This document shows, in pieces, positions 1 to 8,916 of a DNA stretch of 9,281 nt. A model generated the notes under the pieces. That model was given only the letters and a program-made list of their open reading frames with translations. It had not been told where the DNA came from and did no database searches. Position 1 is the first letter of the stretch; each line of letters begins with the position of its first letter. The DNA comes from Rhabdothermincola_A sp041688815 (lineage in GTDB: Bacteria > Actinomycetota > Acidimicrobiia > Acidimicrobiales > Acidimicrobilacustridaceae). The stretch lies in contig JBDNHK010000093.1 in the NCBI GenBank assembly GCA_041688815.1, positions 1 to 9,281 of the forward strand, written 5' to 3'. Position numbers and translations under genes: made by a program.

Positions 1-298
1 CGTCGAGTTGCAGGGTGGGCTCGCCGCCGGTGCCCACCACGAAGCCCCGCCCGGCGGTGGGCCAGAACGAGCGCACGTGGGTGGCCAGAGCCCGGGCCGA
101 GCGGAAGTGCCCGCCGCCGGGGCCGTCGGTGCCGACGAAGTCGGTGTCACAGAACTGGCAGATCGCGCCGGCCCGGTGCTCCTCGCGTCCGGTCCAGAGG
201 TTGCACCCGGAGAACCGGCAGAACACCGCCGGACGCCCGGCGTGGGTGCCCTCGCCCTGGAGGGTGAGGAACGTCTCCTTCACCAGATAGGTGCTCAC
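1..298 (-). CDS. queE: 7-carboxy-7-deazaguanine synthase QueE, N-terminal part (cut by window edge)
   Basis: This radical SAM enzyme contracts 6-carboxytetrahydropterin to 7-carboxy-7-deazaguanine, the step before QueC. The 99 visible residues begin with a typical QueE opening (TLQGEG at 12-17). The 4Fe-4S cysteines are C32, C47 and C50, spaced C-x14-C-x2-C inside a GCNLW...GRE...FCDTDFVG block. This is the long-spacer QueE type that I remember from Burkholderia multivorans, not the short C-x3-C-x2-C of E. coli. A GGEPTLQ SAM-binding stretch sits at 91-97, close to the cut. The start is GTG at 298-296. It overlaps the queC stop by four bases (GTGA), and no clear Shine-Dalgarno precedes it, so translation probably depends on coupling to queC. 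The C-terminal half lies outside the window, so intactness cannot be judged. Family assignment is secure. Confidence 0.95.
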   Translation of the reverse strand, partial: MSTYLVKETFLTLQGEGTHAGRPAVFCRFSGCNLWTGREEHRAGAICQFCDTDFVGTDGPGGGHFRSARALATHVRSFWPTAGRGFVVGTGGEPTLQLD

Positions 299-1050
299 GA
301 CGGTGAGACCACGCCGGCGGCGTAACGGGTGGGGTCGGGCACTTCGGCCTCGGCGAATCCCTTGGCCCGCAGCAGGCAGGCGTCGCAGTGCCCGCAGGCG
401 CGACCATCGGGCTCGGGGTCGTAGCAGGTGGAAGTGACCGAGTAGTCGACGCCCAGGGCCAGGCCACGAGCCACGATCTCGGCCTTGGTGAGCTCGATGA
501 GCGGGGTGTGGATGGTGAGTCGGCTACCTTCCACCCCGGCGCGCGTGGCCAGGTTGGCCAGGGTCTCGAAGGCGGCGACGAACTCGGGGCGGCAGTCGGG
601 GTAGCCCGAGTAGTCGACGGCGTTCACGCCCACGAAGATGTCGGCGGCGCCCCGGGTCTCGGCCACGGCCAGGGCGAGGGCCAGGAAGATCGTGTTGCGG
701 GCGGGCACGTAGGTGACGGGGATGTCGCCGTCGCTCGAAGCCGTGTCGGCGGCCAGAGCGGCCACGTCGTCGTGCTTGGGGACCACCAGCGCGTCGTCGA
801 CCAGTGCCGAACCACCGAAGGCGGCCAGGTCGATGGCGGTGACGACGTGCTCCACCCCCGCCGCGGCGGCGATGGCGGCGGCGCAGTCGAGCTCCACCGT
901 GTGGCGCTGGCCGTACCGGAAGCTCAGAGCGATCGGGGTGAACCCCTCGGCGAGAGCGATGGCCAGGCAGGTGGTGGAGTCGAGCCCGCCCGACAGCAGC
1001 ACCACCGCGACCGGACGCCCCGCCCCTGAGCCGACACCGTCCACGGTCAC
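295..1050 (-). CDS. queC: 7-cyano-7-deazaguanine (preQ0) synthase QueC
   Basis: QueC uses ATP and ammonia to convert 7-carboxy-7-deazaguanine to preQ0 in the cytosol. The 251-residue product is slightly longer than the usual 220-240. The PP-loop ATP motif SGGLDS is at 20-25, followed by the family blocks YGQRH, VPARN, VGVNAVDYSGYPDCRPEF and HTPL...TKAEIV. The C-terminal zinc site is complete: C209, C219, C222 and C225 in a CGHCDACLLR context. I chose GTG at 1050-1048 because it gives a four-base GTGA overlap with the esterase stop and leaves a short leader before the PP-loop. GTG at 1044 is an alternative. The open frame runs upstream to 1617, but that stretch is the esterase read out of frame. 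QueC sits between the esterase and queE, with four-base overlaps on both sides. Confidence 0.95.
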   Translation of the reverse strand: MTVDGVGSGAGRPVAVVLLSGGLDSTTCLAIALAEGFTPIALSFRYGQRHTVELDCAAAIAAAAGVEHVVTAIDLAAFGGSALVDDALVVPKHDDVAALAADTASSDGDIPVTYVPARNTIFLALALAVAETRGAADIFVGVNAVDYSGYPDCRPEFVAAFETLANLATRAGVEGSRLTIHTPLIELTKAEIVARGLALGVDYSVTSTCYDPEPDGRACGHCDACLLRAKGFAEAEVPDPTRYAAGVVSPS

Positions 1051-2573
1051 ATCAACCCGGCCCAGCAGTCGAGCTCGGTCCGACCGGGGTCGGCGAGGAG
1101 CTCGGGCGTCACGTCCAGGCGCATCACCGGGCGGGCGACGGGGTCGAAAGCCGGCCACGACGGAAGCGCGTCGGTGGTGGGGTCGCCGGTGCGGGCGAAG
1201 GCGATCCAGGCCTCCTGCATCGCCTCGGCCAGGGTGTGCAGCTCGGGCCCGGCCGGCCCGCCGAGGAACATCTCGGCCCCGGCCCGACCCAACGTGTCGA
1301 ACACGAACGGGATCTCGAGGGCGTGACACGAACCCACCAGCCCACCGAAGGCCGGCGTGGGCCAGGTGAACAGGTACTCGTAGCTCCGGACCCCAGGGGC
1401 GGCCGCGGCGTGATGGGCCTCGAGCAGCCGCACCGCCGGCACCCGGAACGCGGCATCGGTGAGCACCGCGCTCCACAGCTCGTCGGGGGTCGCGTCGGGG
1501 CGAGCGGCGGCGTAGGCATCGTGGAAGCGGTGGCCCTCGCCGGCGATGCGGTCGAGGCGCTTCAGCAGCTCCGGGTGGTCGAGGCCACCCGGCATCATCA
1601 GGCGGAACAGGTTCCACTCATCACGATTGGTTCCGGCCAGGAGGGAGACGTCGGCCGCCGAGCCCGCGGCGACGGCCGTGACCGGGTCGTGGGGCAACCA
1701 GTGCCCGTCGACCACGGGCTGGAACGGCATCGCCAGGGTGATGCCCGAGCGCTTGGCGAACCGACCCGGCTCACGTAGCACCTGGGTGGTGATCGCCGCT
1801 TCGACCGCGATGAGCTTCTCGGGCGCGAGGGTGAGCACCGCCTCGGCGTCGACGAGACCCAGCTCGGCCAGCACTGCTGCGGTGACCTCCTCGGCCAACG
1901 ACGGGGGGAAGGTGTTGTCGCCGGCGCCGCTCTGGGCCACAGCCCGATGGAACAGGCCCCGGGCCGACGGGACCGCCAACAACGTGCCCACACTCATGCC
2001 TCCGGCCGACTCGCCGAAGAGGGTGACGTTGCCGGGATCGCCACCGAACGCGGTGATGTTGTCGCGCACCCAGCGCAGGGCGGCCATCTGGTCGAGGACG
2101 CCGTTGGTGCCACTGGCCCCGAATTCGTCGCCCAGCGCACCGAGCCACAGGAACCCGAGCGCGCCGAGCCGGTAGTTGATGCTCACCACCACGACGTCGC
2201 CTCGGCGCACGAACGGCGCGCCGTCGTACCAGGGGGTCGACGATGCGCCGCTGGTGAAGCCACCACCGTGGATCCACACCAGCACCGGGCGGGCCCCGTC
2301 GTCGCAGGCGGAGGTCTGCACGTTGAGCGTGAGGCAGTCCTCGGCGCACTCCATCGCCACTCCCCCGAGGGTGGCCTGCAGGCCGCCGACGTTCTGCCAC
2401 GACGGCGCCCCGAACGACCGGGCGTCGCGCGTGGCGTCCCACGGCTCGGGCGGCTCGGGCGGCCGGAACCGCCTCGGGCCGACGGGCGCCGCCGCGTAGG
2501 GCAAGCCCCGGAAGTTGAGCACGCCGTCGTGCTCGAAACCCTCCACCCGACCCTGCGCGGTGCTGACGATCAT
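1047..2573 (-). CDS. Type-B carboxylesterase (COesterase, alpha/beta hydrolase)
   Basis: The 508-residue serine hydrolase has the length and motifs of the type-B carboxylesterase/para-nitrobenzyl esterase family. It opens with GRVEG and FRGLPYAAAPVG blocks. The oxyanion-hole HGGGF is at 102-106. The nucleophile is S189 in GESAGG, the acid is probably E319 in NRDEW, and the catalytic histidine is H417 in GSCHALE, so the triad is complete. No signal peptide is visible, which suggests a cytosolic enzyme. The natural ester cannot be read from sequence; members act on very varied carboxylic esters. It starts 9 nt after the upstream stop with only a weak Shine-Dalgarno, and its stop overlaps queC, so it belongs to the leftward operon. 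Nothing in 7-deazaguanine synthesis is known to need such an enzyme. It is not BioH-like: that biotin esterase is about half this length. Confidence 0.92.
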   Translation of the reverse strand: MIVSTAQGRVEGFEHDGVLNFRGLPYAAAPVGPRRFRPPEPPEPWDATRDARSFGAPSWQNVGGLQATLGGVAMECAEDCLTLNVQTSACDDGARPVLVWIHGGGFTSGASSTPWYDGAPFVRRGDVVVVSINYRLGALGFLWLGALGDEFGASGTNGVLDQMAALRWVRDNITAFGGDPGNVTLFGESAGGMSVGTLLAVPSARGLFHRAVAQSGAGDNTFPPSLAEEVTAAVLAELGLVDAEAVLTLAPEKLIAVEAAITTQVLREPGRFAKRSGITLAMPFQPVVDGHWLPHDPVTAVAAGSAADVSLLAGTNRDEWNLFRLMMPGGLDHPELLKRLDRIAGEGHRFHDAYAAARPDATPDELWSAVLTDAAFRVPAVRLLEAHHAAAAPGVRSYEYLFTWPTPAFGGLVGSCHALEIPFVFDTLGRAGAEMFLGGPAGPELHTLAEAMQEAWIAFARTGDPTTDALPSWPAFDPVARPVMRLDVTPELLADPGRTELDCWAGLM

Positions 2574-2582
2574 GGCCCGAGA

Positions 2583-4142
2583 CTAACGGGGCACCCCGGT
2601 TCCGAGACCCCGGCCAAGACCTGGCTCGGGCGGAGGCCGGGGTGTGTCGGTGGTGCCCCCGAGTCGATCGACCCTCGCGATCAGCTCGTCGACGTCGGCG
2701 AGGAACGCGGCCATCGGATCGGCGTCCGTCGACGGCGGCGAGGCGCCCGGACCATCGCCCCGAGGGGGCCCCTCCTCGCCGACGTCGTGGTGGTCACGGC
2801 CTTGGACGTCGTGCCCCTCGGCGGGCAGGGCCTCGCGACCTTCGACGGCGACTCGACGGCGGCGGGACGTCCACAACACCAGCACGACCGCGAGCACCGC
2901 CACCACGATCACGGCACCCGCCACCAGCGCGCCCCGCGAACTGGTGGTCGCACCCGTCGAGGCCGACGCGTCGGGCGCGGGCCCGGCCAGGGTGTCGTCG
3001 AACCAGGCCATGGTGGCGCCCACACCGGCGGTGGCCAGCACCTCCCCGCCGGCCAAAGCGAATCGGCGGCCGGCGGTGACCCGGGTCGTGGGTCGATCGA
3101 AGGGGGGTCCGCCCACGGCCTCGTTCAGAGCTTCGAGATCGAAGGTGACCGTGGCCGGCGCCCCGGGGGCGGTGGACGACGGTGGGTTCACCAACCACGC
3201 GGTGGTGCCGGGCACGGCCACGACGGGCTCGGTGCCCGGCACGAGGAGACGCACCTCACCGGTGCGGCGGTCGATCTCGATGCGGTCGGTGCGGTTCGCG
3301 GCCCCACCGGCCTGGGTGATGGTCGCCGAATCGACCACATCGACGACACCGGCACCGTCGACCGCGATCGGCACTGGGGCGCTGGTGGTGACCTCGAGTG
3401 AGCGCCCCACGACCTGCACGGTGGGGCCGGGCGAATCGAGGGCGACCGGTGCGGCGTCGAGGTTCCCCTGGGCGTCGGCGTAGGGAGACGTACCAACGGC
3501 CGGGCCGGCGCCATCGCCGAGCAGGTCGACCAGCGCGAAGGTCGAGGAGCGGCGCGCCACGATGGCGCCATCGATCGTGGCCTCGGCCTCCACCCACACC
3601 ACCGCGTCGGGGCCCGCCCCGGCCACCGGCACACCGATCTGTACCACCCCGTTGCCGGCGGCCACCACCTCGGTCACGCCGCCGTCGTCCCACGGGGCGT
3701 CGTCGCCCTGCTCCACCAAGCCCGACAACCCCACGCCGCCCACGCTCACCAGCGACGCCCGCACCCGGCGGCCCCCAGGGTCGCCCACCGAGACGGTGAC
3801 CCGCCAGGGTTCGCGGGGTACCGGGAACGCCGTCGAGAACAACACCACGGCGGTGGCCGTCGGGCTCCCAGTAGGCGCGTCCATCCAGAAACTCTGGAGC
3901 TGCACGGGGGCAGGATCGAGGTCGAATCCGCCGACCACCGCCACCAGCGGTTCGGCGGCGACGTCAGCCGCATCCACCGGGGTGCCCGCTCGGGCGTCGG
4001 CCGGCAGGCCGCCGAGCACGGCCATCGATCCGATCGCGACGATGGTGGCGAGCAGCCAACCCGCCCCTCGTCCAGAGGTCGTACCGACCAACGAGCCGGA
4101 CGGGCGTGGGGTACTTGATCCCGAGCGCGCAAACGACGTCAT
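2583..4142 (-). CDS. Membrane-anchored protein of unknown function with extracytoplasmic domain and short cytoplasmic tail
   Basis: I do not recognise this 519-residue protein. A hydrophobic segment at about 28-46 (WLLATIVAIGSMAVLGG) ends near ADARA, like a signal peptide. Residues 60-385 are rich in Val, Gly, Asp and Thr with alternating hydrophobic positions, suggesting beta-sandwich domains. A Ser/Thr/Ala linker at 388-403 leads to one strong membrane helix at 404-424, a basic stop-transfer RRRR at 427-430, and a polar Pro/Gly/Asp-rich tail of about 90 residues. The tail contains a short amphipathic helix around 475-495. The expected topology is type I: large domain outside, tail inside. 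ATG at 4142 was chosen because it places the signal peptide near the N-terminus; the open frame continues to 4346 but that extension overlaps the divergent gene. It probably leads the esterase-queC-queE transcript. It could be a cell-envelope or copper-resistance-like (CopC/YcnI-style) protein, but no motif supports this. Confidence 0.8.
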   Translation of the reverse strand: MTSFARSGSSTPRPSGSLVGTTSGRGAGWLLATIVAIGSMAVLGGLPADARAGTPVDAADVAAEPLVAVVGGFDLDPAPVQLQSFWMDAPTGSPTATAVVLFSTAFPVPREPWRVTVSVGDPGGRRVRASLVSVGGVGLSGLVEQGDDAPWDDGGVTEVVAAGNGVVQIGVPVAGAGPDAVVWVEAEATIDGAIVARRSSTFALVDLLGDGAGPAVGTSPYADAQGNLDAAPVALDSPGPTVQVVGRSLEVTTSAPVPIAVDGAGVVDVVDSATITQAGGAANRTDRIEIDRRTGEVRLLVPGTEPVVAVPGTTAWLVNPPSSTAPGAPATVTFDLEALNEAVGGPPFDRPTTRVTAGRRFALAGGEVLATAGVGATMAWFDDTLAGPAPDASASTGATTSSRGALVAGAVIVVAVLAVVLVLWTSRRRRVAVEGREALPAEGHDVQGRDHHDVGEEGPPRGDGPGASPPSTDADPMAAFLADVDELIARVDRLGGTTDTPRPPPEPGLGRGLGTGVPR

Positions 4143-4180
4143 GGCACCGACCAGTCTCGCCGATGCCGGGCGCCGATCCC

Positions 4181-4206
4181 GGGACTCTCGGGGTTCAGCA
4201 AGTCCC
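4181..4206. repeat. Six-base inverted repeat in the divergent promoter region
   Basis: GGGACT at 4181-4186 is matched by its reverse complement AGTCCC at 4201-4206, with 14 nt between and a centre-to-centre distance of 20 bp, about two helical turns. It lies 39 bases upstream of the membrane-protein start and 70 bases upstream of the kinase start. This geometry could suit a dimeric repressor, but a six-base match in GC-rich DNA of this length can easily arise by chance. Confidence 0.3.
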
Positions 4207-4261
4207 CTCCTGGGCTCCGACTCGAACTCCGGTCGAATGGGGCTGCCAGGACACCGGCCCA

Positions 4262-4267
4262 TAGGCT
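4262..4267 (+). promoter_or_regulatory. Candidate -10 element (TAGGCT) for a leaderless kinase-bioAFD transcript
   Basis: TAGGCT matches the actinobacterial TANNNT -10 pattern and ends 8 nt before the GTG at 4276. Transcription would therefore begin at or next to the start codon. No Shine-Dalgarno precedes that GTG, as expected for a leaderless message, which is common in actinobacteria. No TTGACA-like -35 is visible about 17 nt upstream, which weakens the call. Confidence 0.4.
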
Positions 4268-4275
4268 GCGCTGCC

Positions 4276-5754
4276 GTGAGCCGCCGTTCGATGCTCCCCG
4301 TGGCCCTGGTCATCGGTGTCGTCACCGGAGTGACGGTCGCCACCATCGTCCGGCGTGGTGCTCGTCCGGCGGTACGTCACCGGAGCCAAACCGCCCGCAC
4401 CGCCCGCATGGCCGGCCTGGGAGCGCGAACCGGTGCCTCCTACGCCACCCTCCGGGCCCGGCGCGTCTTCGCCGACGCCGACCGGCGCCGTGAGCTCGAC
4501 ACCGCTTTCGAGCTGAAAACGGCCGAGCAGGTCGCCGAGACGCTGGGGCAGATGAAGGGTGCCCTCATGAAGCTGGGCCAGATGGCCAGCTACCTCGATC
4601 AGGGCCTCCCCGAACCCGTACGAGAGGTACTCGCCGAGCTCCAGACCGACGCCCCCCCGATGAGCGCCGAACTGGCGGCGGGGATGATCGAAGCCGAGCT
4701 CGGAGCCCGCCCCGAGACCGTGTTCGCCGAGTGGGACCCGCGACCCATCGCCTCGGCCTCGATCGGACAGGTTCATCGGGCCATGACCCACGCGGGCGAA
4801 GCCGTGGCGGTCAAGGTGCAGTACCCGGGAGTGGCCGAGGCCGTGGCCGCCGACCTCGACAACGCCGGGCTCATCTTCGCCGGGCTGGGGCAGCTCTTCG
4901 GTGGCCTCGACCACAAGGCCCTGGTGGCCGAGCTGCGTGAGCGCCTGCTCGAAGAGCTCGACTACGAGCTCGAGGCCGCCAACCAGCAGTTCTTCATCGA
5001 CCTCTACGCGAGCCATCCCACGATCCACGTCCCTCGGGTGCTGCACGAGCTGAGCACGGCCAAGGTCCTCGTCACCGAACTGGCCGACGGGGCTTCGTGG
5101 CGCGAGCTGCTCACCTGGAGCCAGGCCGAGAAGGACCTCGCGGCCGAGACCATCTACCGGTTCGCATTCGGGAGCCTCTACCGGTCGGCCGCCTTCAACG
5201 GTGATCCTCACCCGGGCAACTATCTGTTCCACCCCGGCGGCCGGGTCACGTTCCTCGACTTCGGTCTGGTCAAGCGGTTCACCCAGGCCGAGCTCGACGA
5301 GTTCGCCGATCTGATCGTCAACATCGTGGTCGAGCCCGACGCCGCCGCCTTCCGCACCACGGTCGAGCGTCTCGGCCTGCTCCCGGCGGGACTGGCGGTC
5401 ACCGACGACGAGGTCGTCGACTACCTCGGCCACTTCTACGAGTTCGTGGCCGACGACGGCCTCTACACGATCACCCCGGACTACGCCTCGGAGACGGTGC
5501 GCCGGTTCTTCGACACGAGCGGCCCCTACGCCGCGATGCAGAAGGCCGCCAACCTGCCCGCCAGCTTTGTCGTCATCCAACGGATCAGCCTCGGCCTCTA
5601 CGCCATCTTCGGTGCCCTCCACGCCACCGGCAACTGGCGCCGCCTGGCCGAGGAGATCTGGCCCTTCGTGGGTGGGCCACCATCGACCCCGATGGGTCAC
5701 GAGATCGAGGCGTGGCGGCGGCACCGATCCCGACCCCAGGCGGTGGGGGCATGA
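4276..5754 (+). CDS. ABC1/UbiB/ADCK-family atypical kinase-like ATPase
   Basis: The 492-residue product has the full ABC1 motif set. The family-specific KLGQ is at 99-102, followed by a run ending SASIGQVH at 160-167 that replaces the usual P-loop, the ATP-lysine K180 in VAVKVQYPGV, and EELDYELEAAN at 226-236. The catalytic D310 and N315 are in NGDPHPGN, and the metal-binding D328 is in LDFG. A hydrophobic stretch at about 7-25 could be a membrane anchor. Well-studied relatives support ubiquinone synthesis and show ATPase rather than ordinary kinase activity; the substrate here is unknown. GTG at 4276 fits the candidate leaderless promoter; ATG at 4237 and ATG at 4291 are alternatives. Its stop overlaps the bioA start by four bases (ATGA), so it heads the biotin operon. 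No key residue is missing. Confidence 0.93.
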   Translation: MSRRSMLPVALVIGVVTGVTVATIVRRGARPAVRHRSQTARTARMAGLGARTGASYATLRARRVFADADRRRELDTAFELKTAEQVAETLGQMKGALMKLGQMASYLDQGLPEPVREVLAELQTDAPPMSAELAAGMIEAELGARPETVFAEWDPRPIASASIGQVHRAMTHAGEAVAVKVQYPGVAEAVAADLDNAGLIFAGLGQLFGGLDHKALVAELRERLLEELDYELEAANQQFFIDLYASHPTIHVPRVLHELSTAKVLVTELADGASWRELLTWSQAEKDLAAETIYRFAFGSLYRSAAFNGDPHPGNYLFHPGGRVTFLDFGLVKRFTQAELDEFADLIVNIVVEPDAAAFRTTVERLGLLPAGLAVTDDEVVDYLGHFYEFVADDGLYTITPDYASETVRRFFDTSGPYAAMQKAANLPASFVVIQRISLGLYAIFGALHATGNWRRLAEEIWPFVGGPPSTPMGHEIEAWRRHRSRPQAVGA

Positions 5755-7093
5755 CGAACGACCCCCAGGGTCAGGTCAGCCCGCCGTCGACGACGCACGA
5801 CGAGTGGGTGGAGCGCGACGCCGCCGTCGTATGGCACGGCTTCACCCAGATGTCGAGCTACGCCGACAACGCTCCGATCATCGTGGAATCGGCCGACGGA
5901 CGTGAGCTGATCGACGTGGACGGGCGCCGTTACCTCGACGCCATCAGCTCGCTGTGGGTCACCACGCTCGGGCACCGGGTTCCCGAGCTAGACGACGCGC
6001 TGCGCGCCCAGATCGACCAGATCGCCCATTCGACGCTGCTGGGCAACGGCAACCGCACCACGGTGGAGCTGGCCGAGGACCTGGCCCGGGTCGTGCCCGT
6101 CGACGAACCCCACTTCCTGTTCGCCTCCGACGGTGCCGCCGCCGTCGAGCAGGCCCTCAAGATCGCCTTCCAGTACTGGACCAACCATGGGGTCACCGGC
6201 CGCACCCGCTACCTGGCCCTGGGCGGCGCCTACCACGGCGACACGATCGGGGCGATCTCGCTGGGCGCCGGCGGTTTCGGGACCGACGTCTTCGACCCGC
6301 TCCGCTTCGCCGTCCTGCGCACCCCGGGGTACAACGACCCGTCCTGGTGCGACAAGGCCATCACCTTGCTCGACGCTCACGCTCACGAGCTGGCCGCGGT
6401 CGTGATCGAACCCCTGGTCCAGGGCGCGGCAGGCATACAGATCACCGACCCCGGCTCGGTGCGTCGGTTCGTCGACGCCTGCCAGTCGCGCCGGGTACTG
6501 GTGATCGCCGACGAGGTGGCCACCGGTTTCGGCCGCACCGGCACTTTGTTCGCCAGCGAACAATGCGGGATCCGACCCGACCTCATGACCATCGGCAAGG
6601 GCCTCACGGGGGGCTACCTGCCCATGGCCGCGACCGTGGCCACCGGCGCCGTGTACGCCGCCTTCCTGGGCCCCGATCTGAGCGAGTTCACGCTGTACCA
6701 CGGCCACTCGTTCTCCGGGAACGCGATGGCCGCGGCGGTGGCCCGACGCCACCTCGAGCTGATGGCGCAATGGGACGTGCTGGCCAACGTCAGAGTCCGG
6801 GGCAAGCAACTCGGCGCTCAGCTCGAGGCGTCGATCGCGCCGCGCTCCGACGTGGCCGCCGTGCGCCGAGCCGGGCTCATGGTGGGCGTGGAACTGGCGC
6901 CACCGACCGAGGGCCTGCGATGGGGTCGCCGGGTGTGCGCGGCAGCGGTGGCTCGCGGTGTGCTGCTGCGGCCCCTCGGTGACGTCGTGGTGATCATGCC
7001 GATGCTCACCACGACTGCTGACGAGATCGACCGCATCGTGACCACGCTGGCCCACGCCCTCGATGAGGTCACGGTACCCGAGGCGGCCTCGAC

Positions 7094-7097
<4 letters not shown>
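5751..7097 (+). CDS. bioA: 7,8-diaminopelargonate (DAPA) synthase BioA, PLP aminotransferase
   Basis: BioA transfers an amino group to 7-keto-8-aminopelargonate (KAPA), the second of the three biotin steps encoded here. The 448-residue class-III aminotransferase has the PLP lysine K283 in IGKGLTGGYLP, the pyridine-binding D254 in ADEVATGFGRTG, GAYHGD at 159-164 and SDGAAAVEQALK at 126-137. Several motifs match what I remember of the Bacillus enzyme rather than E. coli or Mycobacterium BioA: HGFTQM at 29-34, IAHSTLLGN at 91-99, HGHSFSGN at 317-324, and SSLW at 66-69 where SAM-using enzymes have SSWW. The amino donor may therefore be lysine. ATG at 5751 overlaps the kinase stop (ATGA) and follows a purine-rich GGTGGGGG. 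The frame is open to 5712, but that start has no reason to be preferred. Class-III relatives with other substrates are possible, but bioF and bioD next door make BioA by far the best call. Confidence 0.93.
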
Positions 7098-8277
<1,180 letters not shown>

Positions 8278-8281
<4 letters not shown>

Positions 8282-8916
8282 GGACGGTCGTCGTGGTCGG
8301 CACCGGGACCGAGGTCGGCAAGACCTGGGTGAGCGCCCACGTCCTGGCCGAGCTCCGGGCGCAGGGCGTGACGGTGGCGGCCCACAAGCCGGCCCAGTCG
8401 TTCGCTCCCGACGACCCCACCACCGACGCCCACGAGCTGGCGCGTGCCACCGGCCAGGACCCGAGCGACGTGTGCCCGCGTCACCGCTGGTACCCGATAC
8501 CGATGGCCCCCCCGATGGCCGCCGACGCCCTCGACCGCCCCCCCTTCACCATCGCCGACCTGGTCGCGGAGATCGACTGGGGGATCCCCACGCCCGACCT
8601 GGGTCTCGTGGAGACCGCCGGTGGGGTGCGATCGCCTCATGCCACCGACGGCGACGCCGTCAGCCTCATCGAGCAGCTCCAACCCGACATCGTGGTGTTG
8701 GTCGCCGACGCCGGGCTGGGCACCATCAACGCCGTCCGCCTCACCCTCGAGGCCCTCGATCGCGGGGCTCACGTCGCCACGTTCGTCGTCGTGCTGAACC
8801 GCTTCGACGCCACCGACGACCTCCACCTGCGCAATCGCGCCTGGTTCGACGAGCACCTCGACGTCGAGGTCCTGGTGACGATCCGATCGCTGGTCATCCG
8901 CCTCCGCCCCGCCTGA
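8278..8916 (+). CDS. bioD: Dethiobiotin synthetase BioD
   Basis: BioD carboxylates DAPA and closes the ureido ring with ATP to form dethiobiotin. The 212-residue protein is slightly short for the family. The Walker A GTGTEVGKT is at 8-16, the substrate-contacting K37 is in HKPAQSF, D50 is in TTDAHEL, and the magnesium-binding glutamate is probably E112 in ETAGG at 112-116. DAGLGTINAVRLT follows at 144-156 and VVLNRF marks the nucleotide-base pocket. Two motifs differ from the textbook versions: KPAQSF instead of KPVxTG, and ETAGG instead of EGAGG. GTG at 8278 overlaps the bioF stop (GTGA). A G-rich run with GGAG lies only 2 nt before it, too close for an ideal ribosome binding site, so translation probably relies on coupling. 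It is the last gene of the rightward operon. Confidence 0.92.

Larger units (their letters stand above)
4143..4275. promoter_or_regulatory. Divergent intergenic region between the two operons
   Basis: This 133-nt gap separates the starts of two oppositely directed gene clusters, so it must hold both promoters unless transcription enters from elsewhere. On the plus strand a TANNNT hexamer lies 8 nt before the kinase GTG. On the minus strand I could not pick a convincing -10 or a strong ribosome binding site for the membrane protein; the leader just before its ATG contains only a weak GGTCGG. I saw no BirA-like (TTGTAAACC/GGTTTACAA) or BioQ-like (TGAAC/GTTCA) palindrome, so biotin control is not evident here. 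A six-base inverted repeat lies at 4181-4206. Confidence 0.6.

Noticed and set aside
1051..1617. Upstream extension of queC by 189 codons
   Set aside because: The extra protein is Arg/Pro-rich and overlaps the esterase, including its conserved C-terminal half. The four-base overlap start at 1050 gives a normal QueC.
1047..2573. The esterase as the missing pimeloyl-ACP methyl ester esterase (BioH) for the nearby biotin genes
   Set aside because: It lies in the opposite operon, is about twice the length of BioH and belongs to the type-B carboxylesterase family; proximity alone is not enough.
1947..3401. A 484-codon open frame on the plus strand across the esterase and membrane-protein genes
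   Set aside because: It spans two convincing minus-strand genes and gives an Arg/Gly/His-rich product without domain signatures.
4219..4230. A tRNA T-arm-like string (GGAGTTCGAGTC on the minus strand)
   Set aside because: The flanking bases do not form the five-pair T stem, and no acceptor, D or anticodon arm could be folded around it.
3562..4275. Upstream extension of the ABC1 kinase by 238 codons
   Set aside because: It would run through the membrane-protein gene and the divergent promoter region, and the added sequence is Ser/Thr/Pro-rich low complexity.
4143..4275. A biotin operator (BirA or BioQ type) or a preQ1 riboswitch ahead of either operon
   Set aside because: No matching palindrome is present, and no preQ1 pseudoknot-like A-rich tail or ribosome-site sequestering helix could be recognised in this short GC-rich gap.
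4195..5724. A 509-codon open frame on the minus strand opposite the ABC1 kinase
   Set aside because: The plus-strand frame contains every ABC1 motif. The antisense product is a low-complexity Gly/Val/Glu/Leu mixture with no recognisable motif, as expected for the shadow of a high-GC gene.
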